From assembly GCF_000379185.1 (NCBI RefSeq), contig NZ_KB900726.1, positions 62,001 through 126,000 of the forward strand: DNA of 64,000 nucleotides, written 5' to 3'. Numbering within the stretch: the stretch's first letter is position 1; each line of letters begins with the position of its first letter. The notes beneath the pieces are model-generated. The model had not been told where the DNA came from and did no database searches. It saw nothing but the letters and a program-made list of their open reading frames with translations. This document shows positions 18,270 to 27,776 of the stretch, one piece after another. A program made the translations under genes and the position numbers. The DNA comes from Capnocytophaga cynodegmi DSM 19736. GTDB taxonomy: Bacteria > Bacteroidota > Bacteroidia > Flavobacteriales > Flavobacteriaceae.

Positions 18270-19313
18270 TCAGTTTTTTATTTTTGAGTTGATAAGTAAT
18301 CCTACAATTAAATTGTAGCTCTCAATACCCTGTTGTTGTTTGTTGGCTTTTAGAAAAACGTCATAACTTGCTTTGAAAATAGGTTCAGCTTTGTTCTCAT
18401 ATTGTTTCCAAAAGCGACGAGTTTCGGCATAATTCTGAAAAATTCCAAAGTGTACTTTATCTTTGATTTGTTTGTACTCTTCTGGAGCAAATTTGTATAC
18501 TTCACCAAGTAAATAACGCAATGCAAAGATAGACGCACTATATTTAAAATACAGATTATCACTCTTTTCTGTGGCTAAATATCCAATGTAATTAGCTTCT
18601 TCTTCAGCAGCATAACCCATTTGGTGAGCAATTTCGTGACAGGCTGTGATAGGAGTGGAGTAACCAATTATTTTTCCATTTACTTGAGCTTCATTAGTAA
18701 ACGGATTGATATAGCCACTGTATCCCATATACGTTAGAAATAAGCTATAAATCGAAGGTTTGACACTTTTGAATGAAGAAAAATCGGTCAGATTTTCAAT
18801 TTCCAGAGGAAAACTTTTCCAAGCAATTTCGTAAATTTCACGATGCGACATTTTAAAATCCACTTTAATGCTATCGTTTTCTGCTAATTGCTTATGGTAG
18901 TGATTTGCCTGTTCAATATACATTTCAGTAGCTTGTAGAAGCTCTTTTTTAGTATATTTTGTTTCTATTTTTAGTGATTCTGATAGTGGAATTCGGAAAT
19001 AATTAAATCCCCAGAAAGAAAAAAAACAAAAAAATAGAATAAAAATGAAAGAAAAGGCTTTGTCAGCAAACCAAATAGGTTTTTTCCATATTTTTTTTCT
19101 GTTTTTTATTACAAAATAGATTAAAAATACACTCAAGAGCGTATAAAAAACGTCTCCAAATGAAAAAGGAATCCAACCAAAAATGAAGTGAAATGCCTTT
19201 GCAATGTAAGGATATATACCTCTGCTATAGACAGATTCAGTTATTTGTGGGAAGTTTCGTAATAAGATCCAAATTCCAATGAAAAAAGTATAGAAAAAAT
19301 ATTTGGGTTTCAT
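18270..19313 (-). CDS. DUF3810 family membrane-anchored putative zinc protease
   Basis: The 347-residue protein has three hydrophobic helices in its first 110 residues and a longer soluble part containing THCACHEIAHQ-like zinc motif: the sequence TACHEIAHQMGYAAEEEAN shows HEIAH followed by a downstream EE, as expected for an HExxH metallopeptidase. DUF3810 is common in Bacteroidota and I know of no assigned substrate. Predicted inner-membrane protein. Transcribed divergently from pepD. Confidence 0.87.
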   Translation of the reverse strand: MKPKYFFYTFFIGIWILLRNFPQITESVYSRGIYPYIAKAFHFIFGWIPFSFGDVFYTLLSVFLIYFVIKNRKKIWKKPIWFADKAFSFIFILFFCFFSFWGFNYFRIPLSESLKIETKYTKKELLQATEMYIEQANHYHKQLAENDSIKVDFKMSHREIYEIAWKSFPLEIENLTDFSSFKSVKPSIYSLFLTYMGYSGYINPFTNEAQVNGKIIGYSTPITACHEIAHQMGYAAEEEANYIGYLATEKSDNLYFKYSASIFALRYLLGEVYKFAPEEYKQIKDKVHFGIFQNYAETRRFWKQYENKAEPIFKASYDVFLKANKQQQGIESYNLIVGLLINSKIKN

Positions 19314-19341
19314 TTCATCAAAAATAATTTTGTGTAAGGAG

Positions 19342-19349
19342 CAAAAATA
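19342..19349 (-). promoter_or_regulatory. -7 element of the DUF3810 gene
   Basis: TATTTTTG on the minus strand, 29 bp from the start codon, in the 107-bp divergent region shared with pepD. Confidence 0.55.
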
Positions 19350-19363
19350 ATAAATTTTATCAT

Positions 19364-19371
19364 TAACTTTG
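19364..19371 (+). promoter_or_regulatory. -7 element of pepD
   Basis: TAACTTTG 50 bp upstream of the pepD start, back to back with the DUF3810 promoter. Confidence 0.55.
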
Positions 19372-19420
19372 GGCTTTCAACACAAATGAGTTTACTTAAG
19401 TTGTTTTAATTTTATTCAAT

Positions 19421-20878
19421 ATGAATCAAGATATAAGAAATTTAGAGCCCCAATCCCTTTGGGGAAATTTTGCGGATTTGAATGCGGTGCCTCGTCCGTC
19501 AAAAAAGGAAGAAAAAGTAATTGCTTTTATGATGGATTTCGGAAAGAAATTAGGTTTGGAAACCCTAAAAGATGAGGTGGGAAATGTAATTATCCGAAAA
19601 CCTGCAACAAAAGGAATGGAAAATCGCAAAAAAGTCGTCCTTCAGTCGCATCTGGATATGGTTCATCAAAAAAATAACGATACCATTTTCGATTTTAGTA
19701 CAGAAGGTATCAAAATGAAAATTGAAGGCGATTGGGTAAAAGCTGAAGGAACCACCCTCGGTGCTGATAACGGAATTGGAGTGGCGGCAATAATGGCTAT
19801 TTTACAAAGCTCTGATATTGAACACCCTGATATTGAAGCTCTTTTCACCATTGATGAAGAAACTGGAATGACTGGAGCAATGGGACTTAAAGGCGGATTA
19901 CTCAATGGCGATATTCTTCTGAATTTGGACACTGAAGAAGATGATGAAATTGATATAGGATGTGCTGGAGGTGTTGATGTTACCGCTTTCCGTGAATACG
20001 ACCAAGAAGAAATTCCGCAAGATGTGGTTGCTTACAAAGTCGTTGTGAAAGGATTACAAGGCGGACACAGCGGAATGGACATTCACAAAGGTTTTGGTAA
20101 TGCCAATAAAATAATGAATCGTTTGCTTTTCGATGGTTTTGAAAATTTTGGATTACGAATTTCGGAAATAAATGGCGGTGGATTGCGTAATGCAATTCCT
20201 CGTGAAAGTACTGCCATTGTGGTAGTTGATAAAATCCAAAATGAAGCGTTTGAATTTGAATTCAAGCAACTTACCGAAGTAATTAAACACGAATTGCAAA
20301 TAACCGAGCCTAATCTGTCTATCACTTTGGAAAGTACAAATTTGCCCGAAAACGTAATGGAATTGGGCGTTCAAGAAGGGGTTTTGCGTTCCATTTACAC
20401 GGCACACAATGGCGTTTACGCAATGAGTAAAAGTATTTCGGATTTGGTAGAAACCAGTAATAATATTGCCAGAGTGGTTGTTAAAGACGGAGAAATAAAA
20501 ATTCATTGTTTGACACGTTCTTCGGTGGAATCGGCAAAATTTGATTTAGCAAATGCGTTGCGTTCTGCTTTTGAACTTTCTGGATTCGAGGTGGAATTTA
20601 CAGGAAGTTATCCAGGTTGGGAACCTGATGTAAATTCCTCTATATTAAAGGTTTTAAAAGAACAATACGAAAAATTATTCGGAGAGAAACCCAACGTGGT
20701 TGCTTGTCACGCAGGATTAGAATGCGGAATTTTAGGGCAAAACTACCCGAATATGGAGATGATTAGCTTTGGTCCTACCATCAAAGGAGCACATTCTCCT
20801 GATGAAAAAGTGAATATTAAATCTGTTCAAAAATTCTGGAAATATTTGCTTGAAATTTTGAAGAACATTCCAAGTTAA
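19421..20878 (+). CDS. pepD: Aminoacyl-histidine dipeptidase PepD (peptidase M20/M28)
   Basis: A 485-residue cytosolic metallopeptidase. The first metal ligand lies in QSHLDMVHQ, the bridging Asp in LGADNGIG, and the catalytic Glu pair in DEETGMTGA. CHAGLECG and the late GPTIKGAHSPDEKV supply further active-site residues. The length agrees with PepD (carnosinase-like, cleaves Xaa-His dipeptides). It ends in a bidirectional hairpin shared with the convergent cytochrome gene. Confidence 0.94.
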   Translation: MNQDIRNLEPQSLWGNFADLNAVPRPSKKEEKVIAFMMDFGKKLGLETLKDEVGNVIIRKPATKGMENRKKVVLQSHLDMVHQKNNDTIFDFSTEGIKMKIEGDWVKAEGTTLGADNGIGVAAIMAILQSSDIEHPDIEALFTIDEETGMTGAMGLKGGLLNGDILLNLDTEEDDEIDIGCAGGVDVTAFREYDQEEIPQDVVAYKVVVKGLQGGHSGMDIHKGFGNANKIMNRLLFDGFENFGLRISEINGGGLRNAIPRESTAIVVVDKIQNEAFEFEFKQLTEVIKHELQITEPNLSITLESTNLPENVMELGVQEGVLRSIYTAHNGVYAMSKSISDLVETSNNIARVVVKDGEIKIHCLTRSSVESAKFDLANALRSAFELSGFEVEFTGSYPGWEPDVNSSILKVLKEQYEKLFGEKPNVVACHAGLECGILGQNYPNMEMISFGPTIKGAHSPDEKVNIKSVQKFWKYLLEILKNIPS

Positions 20879-20895
20879 AAAGGAAGAAAACAAAT

Positions 20896-20933
20896 AAAAA
20901 AGGAACTATTTTTAGTAAGATAGTTCCTTTTTT
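20896..20933. terminator. Bidirectional terminator between pepD and the octaheme cytochrome gene
   Basis: 14-bp inverted repeat aaaaaaggaactat / atagttcctttttt with an A-run before and a T-run after, placed between two convergent stop codons. Confidence 0.85.
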
Positions 20934-20936
20934 ACA

Positions 20937-22982
20937 TTAGTTCTTTTTGTTAATTATCTGAATTACCGATTGATAATTTCTTTGTATATTTTCATTATTC
21001 ATTCCTAATTGCATTGCCTTTTCAAAATATTTTTTAGCTTGATTATAATCTTTTTCTTCGCTACTTAATAAGGCCATAAAGTAATAAACTTGTGCATTTT
21101 CGGGAGCGTAATTTTGAGCTTGATGAAGTATTTGCCACGCTTTATCGTTTTGCCCTTTTCCGTTATAAAGTGTTGCTAAATTCAAACGAACGTGATTCAG
21201 GGTTTTATCTTTTTTAATGGCTCTTTCGTAGAATAAAATTGCTTTGTCTGTGTCTCCTAAATGCGTAAAATAGTCAGCGGCGGTGGCACTTCCCACCGGA
21301 AAATCAGCTTGTGAGAGTACAAAAGTTTCGTATTCTTTTCTCGCTGATTCAAAAGAAGTTAATAATTTCGATTGTTCCCAGCCTTTTTGTGAAAGGAAAA
21401 CATATGCTGTGGCTATTCGTACGGCTTTTACTTTATCGCTCAGCAATGAAATTAATTCATTTTCATATAAATGTATTGGAAAATTTCCCAAAGCGATAAC
21501 TGCTCGGTAACGAGTTTGAGCGTCTGAATTATTCAATTCCTTTTTCACTAATTGAAGGCTTTGTTCCGTGTATATCCCTCCTAAATAATGTACAGCAGTA
21601 GCCCGAATAATATCAGGAGTAGCTGAATTTGTGAGCAACTCATTTAGTCGTTCCAAACTTTTTTCATTCTGTAGACTTCCAATAATTAAATTTTCTGCAA
21701 AATGTGGTCTTCGTTCTTTTCCATACCATTTTTCAACTGCTTGACTAGCCCATTTAGCAGATTTATCGTTATGACAAGCATTACAAGCGTTCGGAACTCC
21801 GTACTTTTCTGACAGGTCTGGACGAGGAACGGCAAAATTATGGTCGTGACGAATATCATTGCCCATATATGTGCGCGTTGGCATATGGCACGATTTACAA
21901 TCGGAAGCCTCCGTATTTTCTTTATGAAATGTATGTGCTGATGTTGCATAATTTGGCGTGTGACATTGTAAACACAATTGATTTCCTTGCATCCTCAATT
22001 TTCCCGAATGAGGCAAATGACAATTTGTACACTTGATTGATACGTGATACATCTTACTTTGAAGGAAAGAGCCATATTTGTAAACTTCATCAAGAGCTTG
22101 TCCGTCCGCAAAATAGATATTTGTAATGGGTATTTCAGGAATGTAATTATCCATAATTTCGTCAGAAGCAGTGTGGTGTTGTGTAACTTCACCTCTTCGG
22201 GCGTGGCAAGGCATACAGGTATTCAGTTCTGTTTTCTGTGGTGTATTTACTCCCAAAGTTATAAAGAAATTTTTAGAAATACCTTTCTGATAATCGGAAC
22301 TTCGCATAAAATCATTATGTTTTTTTCCAGGTCCGTGACAACTTTCGCAACCTACAGTTAGTTCGTCATAAGTAGTTTTGTAGGTGTCTTTCAACGGATT
22401 ATAATTTTTCTGTAGATTGGTACTATGGCAGGTAGAACACATTAGGTTCCAGTTCTGTCCAGCATTCGTCCAATGTAAATAATCACCAGGTGGAATTTTT
22501 TCTCCTGCATACTGATGAAACCATTTGTTTTCTCGGCTATCCCAACTTTGTCGAAATACTTGCATTTTTCCTCCGCCAAACTTGGTTAGATATTGTTGTA
22601 GTGGATAATGTCCGAAAGTGAAAACAATTTCAAAATCACGATATTTCCCGTTTTCGTCCTCTGTATTTATGTAGAATTTACCATTTTTCTTAAAGAATCG
22701 GGAAGTAATTCCATCAGCAGTGTATGTAACGTCGTTAAAATCACCCAAAACGGTTTTGTCATCAGCGTGTTGCATTGCTTTGAAATGATCAGATAATTCC
22801 CATTCAGCATACTCCTGTTCGTGGCATTCCTTACAAGAATGTGAACCTGCATAGCCTTGATTGGTTACAATGTCAACTTTTTCAATTTTGGAATAACTAT
22901 CTTTTTTAGGTAGAAATACGAAAGCCAAAATGGTTAAGATTAAGGCTACAATAATGAAAATCAGTAGATATTTTTTGGTCAT
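20937..22982 (-). CDS. Octaheme c-type cytochrome with C-terminal repeat region
   Basis: A 681-residue protein from the preferred start. It has an N-terminal membrane anchor (about 5-25) and eight CxxCH heme sites: CKECH, CSTCH, CESCH, CMPCH, CTNCH, CLQCH, CKSCH and CNACH. Then come HEAT-like helices (about 430-520) and TPR motifs to the C-terminus. It resembles cytochrome c554/NrfA-type multiheme proteins fused to TPRs, and should face the periplasm and move electrons; the substrate is not evident. The upstream Met at 23006 lies inside the -7 element (23004-23011), so the start at 22982 (MTKKYLL) is preferred. Confidence 0.88.
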   Translation of the reverse strand: MTKKYLLIFIIVALILTILAFVFLPKKDSYSKIEKVDIVTNQGYAGSHSCKECHEQEYAEWELSDHFKAMQHADDKTVLGDFNDVTYTADGITSRFFKKNGKFYINTEDENGKYRDFEIVFTFGHYPLQQYLTKFGGGKMQVFRQSWDSRENKWFHQYAGEKIPPGDYLHWTNAGQNWNLMCSTCHSTNLQKNYNPLKDTYKTTYDELTVGCESCHGPGKKHNDFMRSSDYQKGISKNFFITLGVNTPQKTELNTCMPCHARRGEVTQHHTASDEIMDNYIPEIPITNIYFADGQALDEVYKYGSFLQSKMYHVSIKCTNCHLPHSGKLRMQGNQLCLQCHTPNYATSAHTFHKENTEASDCKSCHMPTRTYMGNDIRHDHNFAVPRPDLSEKYGVPNACNACHNDKSAKWASQAVEKWYGKERRPHFAENLIIGSLQNEKSLERLNELLTNSATPDIIRATAVHYLGGIYTEQSLQLVKKELNNSDAQTRYRAVIALGNFPIHLYENELISLLSDKVKAVRIATAYVFLSQKGWEQSKLLTSFESARKEYETFVLSQADFPVGSATAADYFTHLGDTDKAILFYERAIKKDKTLNHVRLNLATLYNGKGQNDKAWQILHQAQNYAPENAQVYYFMALLSSEEKDYNQAKKYFEKAMQLGMNNENIQRNYQSVIQIINKKN

Positions 22983-23003
22983 TATTTTGTTGTAAGATGC
23001 GTA

Positions 23004-23011
23004 CAAAAATA
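23004..23011 (-). promoter_or_regulatory. -7 element of the octaheme cytochrome gene
   Basis: TATTTTTG on the minus strand, 21 bp before the preferred start; it decides against the Met at 23006. Confidence 0.55.
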
Positions 23012-23095
23012 ATGAAAAAATGATGACTATTTCTTAGAAACAATCTAAAATTGCCACTTCACTTTTAAGGAGGATATTAAATTTTGGATTAGGAA

Positions 23096-23806
23096 TTACA
23101 TTTTTAGATAAAAATCTTTGGTAAGCTCTGTGTAGGCTTCTGTGTATACGTTACGTTCTTTTTCTATAATCAACAGGTCAGAAATACAAACTTCACTTTT
23201 TTTGTCAAAAGCAATCAAACTACGTTTTAAATCTGCATTGGCGTTGCCTTTCACGCGAGTGATTTTCCTTGCAAACAAGCCTTTCTCTGAAGCTAATCGC
23301 ACAAAATGCTCCTCTTCCGAAAATGGAATAATAACAGAAAAGATACCCTCATCAGAAAGCAATGAGGCTACACCATCTATCAAAGTACTGAAAGGCAGAG
23401 AGTTTTCAAAACGAGCTTTGTTGCGTGAATTACATTCAGTTTGATACTCAGAGGTATAAAAAGGAGGATTTGAAATGATAATGTCGTATTTTTCTCCTTC
23501 CATTTCCGTTACAAATTCTTGAAAAGAAGCAAAATAGCAGAAAAGTCTGTCTGCCCAAGGGCTATTTTCAAAGTTTTCTGCACATTCAATGTATGCTTCT
23601 TCATCAATTTCCACAGCATCAATAGTTTGTGCATTGGTGCGCTGAGCCAACATCAGAGCAAGAATGCCTGTTCCCGCTCCAATATCCAACACACTTTGAG
23701 GGAAATTATCAACCGGCGTCCAAGCTCCCAAAAGTACATTGTCAGTACCTATTTTCATTGCACTTTGTGCCTGAGAAACTGAAAATTGTTTGAATCTGAA
23801 GTTCAT
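23096..23806 (-). CDS. trmN6: tRNA1(Val) (adenine(37)-N6)-methyltransferase
   Basis: The 236-residue SAM-dependent methyltransferase has motif I in VLDIGAGTGILALML and the catalytic N6-adenine motif NPPF in IISNPPFYTSEY. The N-terminal FRFKQFSV...KIGTDNVLLGAW is characteristic of the YfiC/TrmN6 family, which modifies A37 of a valine tRNA. It follows the Rrf2 gene by 16 bp on the same strand and is probably co-transcribed with it. Confidence 0.92.
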   Translation of the reverse strand: MNFRFKQFSVSQAQSAMKIGTDNVLLGAWTPVDNFPQSVLDIGAGTGILALMLAQRTNAQTIDAVEIDEEAYIECAENFENSPWADRLFCYFASFQEFVTEMEGEKYDIIISNPPFYTSEYQTECNSRNKARFENSLPFSTLIDGVASLLSDEGIFSVIIPFSEEEHFVRLASEKGLFARKITRVKGNANADLKRSLIAFDKKSEVCISDLLIIEKERNVYTEAYTELTKDFYLKM

Positions 23807-23822
23807 AGTAGCAAACTAAACA

Positions 23823-24254
23823 TTAGATAAATAGGAAGGCTTCGCCATTAGTTATTTTATTTGCAAAAAAGCAAATGCTGTTTTCACTTAATTGCTTTTT
23901 TAGCTCATCTTTAAAGGGCTTAATGGCGTAATGTATTGGGCAAGGCTCTTCCTCAGAGCATCCTTTCAAGCTCATAGAACAAGTCATAAATCTATGTAAT
24001 TCATCAATATGTTCAATAATGCTTATAAGTGGGGCTTCTTTTTTTTCTTCTGACATCCAAAACCCTCCTCCTGGTCCTTTTGTTGAATTAATGGCTCTTT
24101 TTTTGGCTAAAGTCTGAAGTATTTTTGCCAAGAATGGGGTGGGAATGTTCAATTTTTCTGCGATTTCCTTTACACTGATTTTGTTAGATTCAGAAGAATG
24201 CACAGCAAGATATATAACAGCATTTATTGCGTATTTACTTGAATTGGAAAACAT
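23823..24254 (-). CDS. Rrf2 family transcriptional regulator with three cysteines
   Basis: A 143-residue regulator with an N-terminal winged helix (MFSNSSKYAINAVIYLA, then SVKEIAEKLNIPTPFLAKIL) and cysteines at 92, 99 and 105. IscR has ligands at 92, 98 and 104, so binding of an Fe-S cluster is likely. Rrf2 members sense Fe-S status, NO or redox state. It is the first gene before trmN6, 16 bp apart, and is divergent from the SNF2 helicase gene. Its targets could include the suf genes or the multiheme cytochrome, which is inference only. Confidence 0.88.
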   Translation of the reverse strand: MFSNSSKYAINAVIYLAVHSSESNKISVKEIAEKLNIPTPFLAKILQTLAKKRAINSTKGPGGGFWMSEEKKEAPLISIIEHIDELHRFMTCSMSLKGCSEEEPCPIHYAIKPFKDELKKQLSENSICFFANKITNGEAFLFI

Positions 24255-24276
24255 AATAGTATGGATAAATTGAGGA

Positions 24277-24284
24277 CAAAGGTA
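24277..24284 (-). promoter_or_regulatory. -7 element of the Rrf2-trmN6 unit
   Basis: TACCTTTG on the minus strand, 23 bp before the Rrf2 start codon. Confidence 0.55.
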
Positions 24285-24357
24285 CGAAAAAAATTTTTTG
24301 TGCTGAATATTTTTTCTCTTTGCCTTTAAAAGGCGATGTCATCTGGAATTTTAGAGC

Positions 24358-24365
24358 TATTTTTG
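24358..24365 (+). promoter_or_regulatory. -7 element of the SNF2 helicase gene
   Basis: TATTTTTG 34 bp upstream of the ATG at 24399. It lies inside the extension that starts at 24336, which favours the later start. Confidence 0.5.
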
Positions 24366-24398
24366 CCACCCTTAATCAAAATTTTTGCTTCAACACAA

Positions 24399-27263
24399 AT
24401 GCATACCAATTATTTGCTTTTTTTTGATTTCACTTTTGATGCCGATTTTGCTGTCTTTTTGCCTAATGCTTATATTGCGGAGCAAAAAGGTAGTGTTTGG
24501 TATTTTTTTAAGAAAGCAAACAAAGAAATTCTCGAAAGTTTACCTCAAATTGAATTAAACGCAGAGCAAAAAGAGCTTTTGGAACAGGTAAATACACTTC
24601 AGAAGCCTATTTTGATTAAAAAGTTTGCTAAAAAGTCCTCCTCAATAGAAGTTCTTTACAAAAATACACAGCAAAAACAAGCGATACTGACCTACATTGA
24701 GGAAAAGACAGCCCAAATGCTACAAATGATTTCAGAAAACGATTTTTTCCTGACAATCAATCTCAATACAAAAGATGAAATTACCAAACAGAAAATACAA
24801 ATTACCCAAAAGATTCTTCAACCTCTCTTGGAATTTGAAAAAACAACCATCGGTATTACATATAGGCTCTCTTTGTTGGAGGACAACAAACCACTTATCC
24901 CGAATCAACACCAAATCAAGCTATTAAATAACGAAAAGTCGTGGCTTGTTATCGATAAGAAATTGGTAAAAGTCGCTCATATTAAAGCATTGAATGTAAA
25001 GCCTTTCTTAAATAAGGCAGAAGTTTTCATTCCAGAGAAACTCATTAGTGAGTATTTTGATAAGTTTCTCAAAGAAATACTCAAAAAAGTTGAGATAAAA
25101 GCAAAAGGTTTTGAAATTATCCATAAAAATCAGATGATTGCAACAAAACTACACCTAATGCACGACTTTTTTGCTAATCATTACAAGATATATTTGGAGT
25201 TTGACTACGATGGTTACACATTCAGTAGCAATCAGTCCAAAAAATCACATTCCGTATTGGAAATGAAAGCCGAAGAAGGGCTACAAATCACCAATTATAA
25301 AAGAAATTTTCAAGCAGAAGCAGAGAAAAAACAAATAGTAACTGGGTTGGGTTTTTCAGAAAATGAAGGGACTTTCTTCTTGAAAGAAGATAGTCCGTTT
25401 GCATCGTATTTTCATCTGTTAGAAAAGGAAAAAGAACTCCTTGAAGCAGGTTTTTCTCTTGAAAATATTGAAATCGACGGAAAAAAAGCTCCCAAAATAT
25501 TTCCACAATTAATTCTGTCGGAAACAAAAGCCGAAAATGACTGGTTCGACCTCAATATGCAGGTAAAACAAGGAGATTTTATCTTTCATTTTAAAGATTT
25601 GATTAAAAATATAAAAGAAAATAACCCCATTTATACGCTTTCGGACGGAAATTTATTCATTATTCCGCAAGAATGGTTCAGTAGGTACGGAACTTTAGTG
25701 AAGTTTACCAAAATTTCCGAAGGAAAACTTCAGCTTCCTAAAAATAATTATGCACTTCTTGAAGAATTACCCGAATTAAAAGCCCGAACGCTCGTAAGTA
25801 ACGTACAATACCTGCCTTCTCCGAACTTAAAAGCGACACTTCGCCCATACCAACAAGAAGGTGTGAAGTGGCTTTTAGAACATCATTATAATGGATTAGG
25901 AGCTTGTCTTGCCGACGATATGGGACTTGGTAAAACCCTGCAAACCATTGCGTTATTGGTAGATATTCACGATAAATTACCAGAAGTTGAAGCTATTTCA
26001 GCTCCTGATTTGTTTAGTTCTGGACAAAAACAGAAAGAACCCTTGCGAGTTTTGGTAATTCTCCCGTCATCTTTGGTTTTTAACTGGTATGACGAGACAA
26101 AACGCTTCGCTCCTCACTTCAAATGTACGCAATATGTGGGCAGTGACCGCAAAGCAAAGGCAAATCGGTTGCAGAATTACGATATGATTTTCACGAGTTA
26201 TCCGATTGTGACCCGAGATGCGAAAATCTTTCAAAAACAAGAGTTCAGATATATTATTTTAGATGAAAGTCAGCGTATAAAGAATAAAAATTCGCAAACG
26301 TTTAAGGCAATTCACGAAATTAAGGCTCAACACAAAATTTCTTTGAGTGGAACGCCTATAGAAAACTCTTTGAGTGATTTATGGTCGCAAATGCAATTCA
26401 TCAACCCGAATATTTTAGGCAGTTTTTCGCATTTCAGCAAGTATTTTAAGCATAATATTGAGAAGAAAGGCGATGCTGTGGTATTGGAAGAGCTTAAAAC
26501 CATCATCAGTCCGTTTCTTTTGCGACGAACAAAAGAACAGGTACTTGATGATTTGCCTGAAATGATGGAACAAATCATTTATTGCCAACTTTCTGAAGCT
26601 CAGGAAAAGTGGTATGAGCGTGAAAAATCAAAAGCGAGGAATGAATTACTGCAAGTTGATGGGCAAATTTCGCAATTTAGTGCTTTGAATGTATTAATGA
26701 AGCTCCGACAAATAAGCAATCACCCTAAATTGATAGACAAACAGAGTGAAATCCCCTCAGGAAAGTATGAAGAGGTTATCAATTATATGGAACTTGTGAT
26801 ACATTCCAATCAAAAAGCACTTGTTTTCAGTAGTTTTGTTACACATTTGGAGATTTTCCAGCAATGGTGCCAACAAGAAGGCATACGATACGTTACACTC
26901 ACAGGAAATGTCCCTACCGCTCAACGAAAAGCTGAGGTAGAGGCTTTTCAAAACGATAAAAGTGTAAAATTTTTCTTTATTTCCCTCAAAGCTGGAGAGG
27001 TGGGACTAAATCTTACGCAGGCCTCTCACGTACTTTTGCTTGACCCTTGGTGGAATCCCTTTTCGGAAAAACAGGCTATCGCTCGAGCTCACAGATTAGG
27101 GCAAAAAAACAAGGTGAATGTCGTTCGATTTGTATCTAAAAACACTATTGAAGAGAAAATAATCAGATTACAACAGACTAAAAAGGAACTTTCCCAGAAC
27201 ATTGTGGAAGAAACAGCCTTTGTTTCCGAAGTTATTGAACATATTGAAGATATTTTAGGCTAA
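24399..27263 (+). CDS. SNF2/RapA family DEAD-like helicase
   Basis: A 954-residue Swi2/Snf2 ATPase from the preferred start. An N-terminal region of about 480 residues is poorly conserved and beta-rich. The helicase core has motif I in DDMGLGKTLQT, motif II as DESQ (in ILDESQRIKNK) where DEAH/DEGH is usual, motif III in SLSGTPIENS, and motif VI in ARAHRLGQK. Such proteins remodel nucleoprotein complexes. An ATG at 24336 would add 21 residues, but a -7 element lies inside that extension and MHTNYLLFFDF looks like a native beginning. The 21-bp repeat array lies just past its stop. Confidence 0.9.
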   Translation: MHTNYLLFFDFTFDADFAVFLPNAYIAEQKGSVWYFFKKANKEILESLPQIELNAEQKELLEQVNTLQKPILIKKFAKKSSSIEVLYKNTQQKQAILTYIEEKTAQMLQMISENDFFLTINLNTKDEITKQKIQITQKILQPLLEFEKTTIGITYRLSLLEDNKPLIPNQHQIKLLNNEKSWLVIDKKLVKVAHIKALNVKPFLNKAEVFIPEKLISEYFDKFLKEILKKVEIKAKGFEIIHKNQMIATKLHLMHDFFANHYKIYLEFDYDGYTFSSNQSKKSHSVLEMKAEEGLQITNYKRNFQAEAEKKQIVTGLGFSENEGTFFLKEDSPFASYFHLLEKEKELLEAGFSLENIEIDGKKAPKIFPQLILSETKAENDWFDLNMQVKQGDFIFHFKDLIKNIKENNPIYTLSDGNLFIIPQEWFSRYGTLVKFTKISEGKLQLPKNNYALLEELPELKARTLVSNVQYLPSPNLKATLRPYQQEGVKWLLEHHYNGLGACLADDMGLGKTLQTIALLVDIHDKLPEVEAISAPDLFSSGQKQKEPLRVLVILPSSLVFNWYDETKRFAPHFKCTQYVGSDRKAKANRLQNYDMIFTSYPIVTRDAKIFQKQEFRYIILDESQRIKNKNSQTFKAIHEIKAQHKISLSGTPIENSLSDLWSQMQFINPNILGSFSHFSKYFKHNIEKKGDAVVLEELKTIISPFLLRRTKEQVLDDLPEMMEQIIYCQLSEAQEKWYEREKSKARNELLQVDGQISQFSALNVLMKLRQISNHPKLIDKQSEIPSGKYEEVINYMELVIHSNQKALVFSSFVTHLEIFQQWCQQEGIRYVTLTGNVPTAQRKAEVEAFQNDKSVKFFFISLKAGEVGLNLTQASHVLLLDPWWNPFSEKQAIARAHRLGQKNKVNVVRFVSKNTIEEKIIRLQQTKKELSQNIVEETAFVSEVIEHIEDILG

Positions 27264-27321
27264 TATGTTATTTTTTACACTACTTTTAAAACAAAAAGTG
27301 TACTTTTCATTGATTATTACC

Positions 27322-27594
27322 CTTCAGAAATCAATATTTACCGGTCAGAATTCATTTCCTGCTGGTCAGAATTCATTTCCTGCTGGTCAGAATTCATTTC
27401 CTGCTGGTCAGAATAGATTTCCTATTGGTCAGAATTTATTTCTTGTTGGTTGGAATTTATTTCTTGTTGGTTGGAATTTATTTCTTGTTGGTTGGGATTG
27501 ATTTCTTATTGGTTGGGATTGATTTCTTATTGGTTGGGATTGATTTCCTATTGGTCAATATTAATTTCTTTTTAGTCAATATCAATCTATAAAA
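27322..27594. repeat. Degenerate tandem array A, 21-bp period, about 13 units
   Basis: The core ggtcagaa/ggttgga recurs at 27343, 27364, 27385, 27406, 27427, 27448, 27469, 27490, 27511, 27532 and 27553, each exactly 21 bp apart, with weaker units at 27322 and 27574. Neighbouring units are most alike and the sequence drifts gradually from tcagaattcatttcctgctg to ttgggattgatttcttattg, as expected from stepwise local duplication. Confidence 0.92.
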
Positions 27595-27675
27595 GGTTAA
27601 AATCGAAAAAATAGCGAGAAGAATTAAAAAATAATCAGTCAATCTTCTTTTCTGGATAGTAATTTATAAAAAAGA

Positions 27676-27702
27676 GAAAGACAAGAGTGAATCTTGTCTT
27701 TC
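27676..27702 (-). terminator. Terminator after namZ
   Basis: 10-bp inverted repeat gaaagacaag / cttgtctttc with a 7-nt loop, followed on the minus strand by a T-rich run; about 75 bp beyond the namZ stop. Confidence 0.6.
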
Positions 27703-27776
27703 GATTGTGTATAATTGGGGTTGATTATGGTCTTTTCGAAGGGATTTATTCTTTTACAGAAGAATTTATTGAGTTT

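Larger units (their letters stand above)
27264..27776. other. Intergenic region holding 21-bp array A and a terminator
   Basis: 513 bp between the SNF2 and namZ stop codons. It contains the tandem array (27322-27594) and a minus-strand terminator hairpin (27676-27702). The 78-codon open frame through the array has only repeat content and is not called a gene. Confidence 0.8.

Noticed and set aside
24336-24398. N-terminal extension of the SNF2 helicase
   Set aside because: A -7 promoter element lies inside it and the next Met gives a more typical beginning.
27265-27501. 78-codon open frame after the SNF2 gene
   Set aside because: It is made of the 21-bp repeat (7-codon units) and has no normal protein composition or start context.
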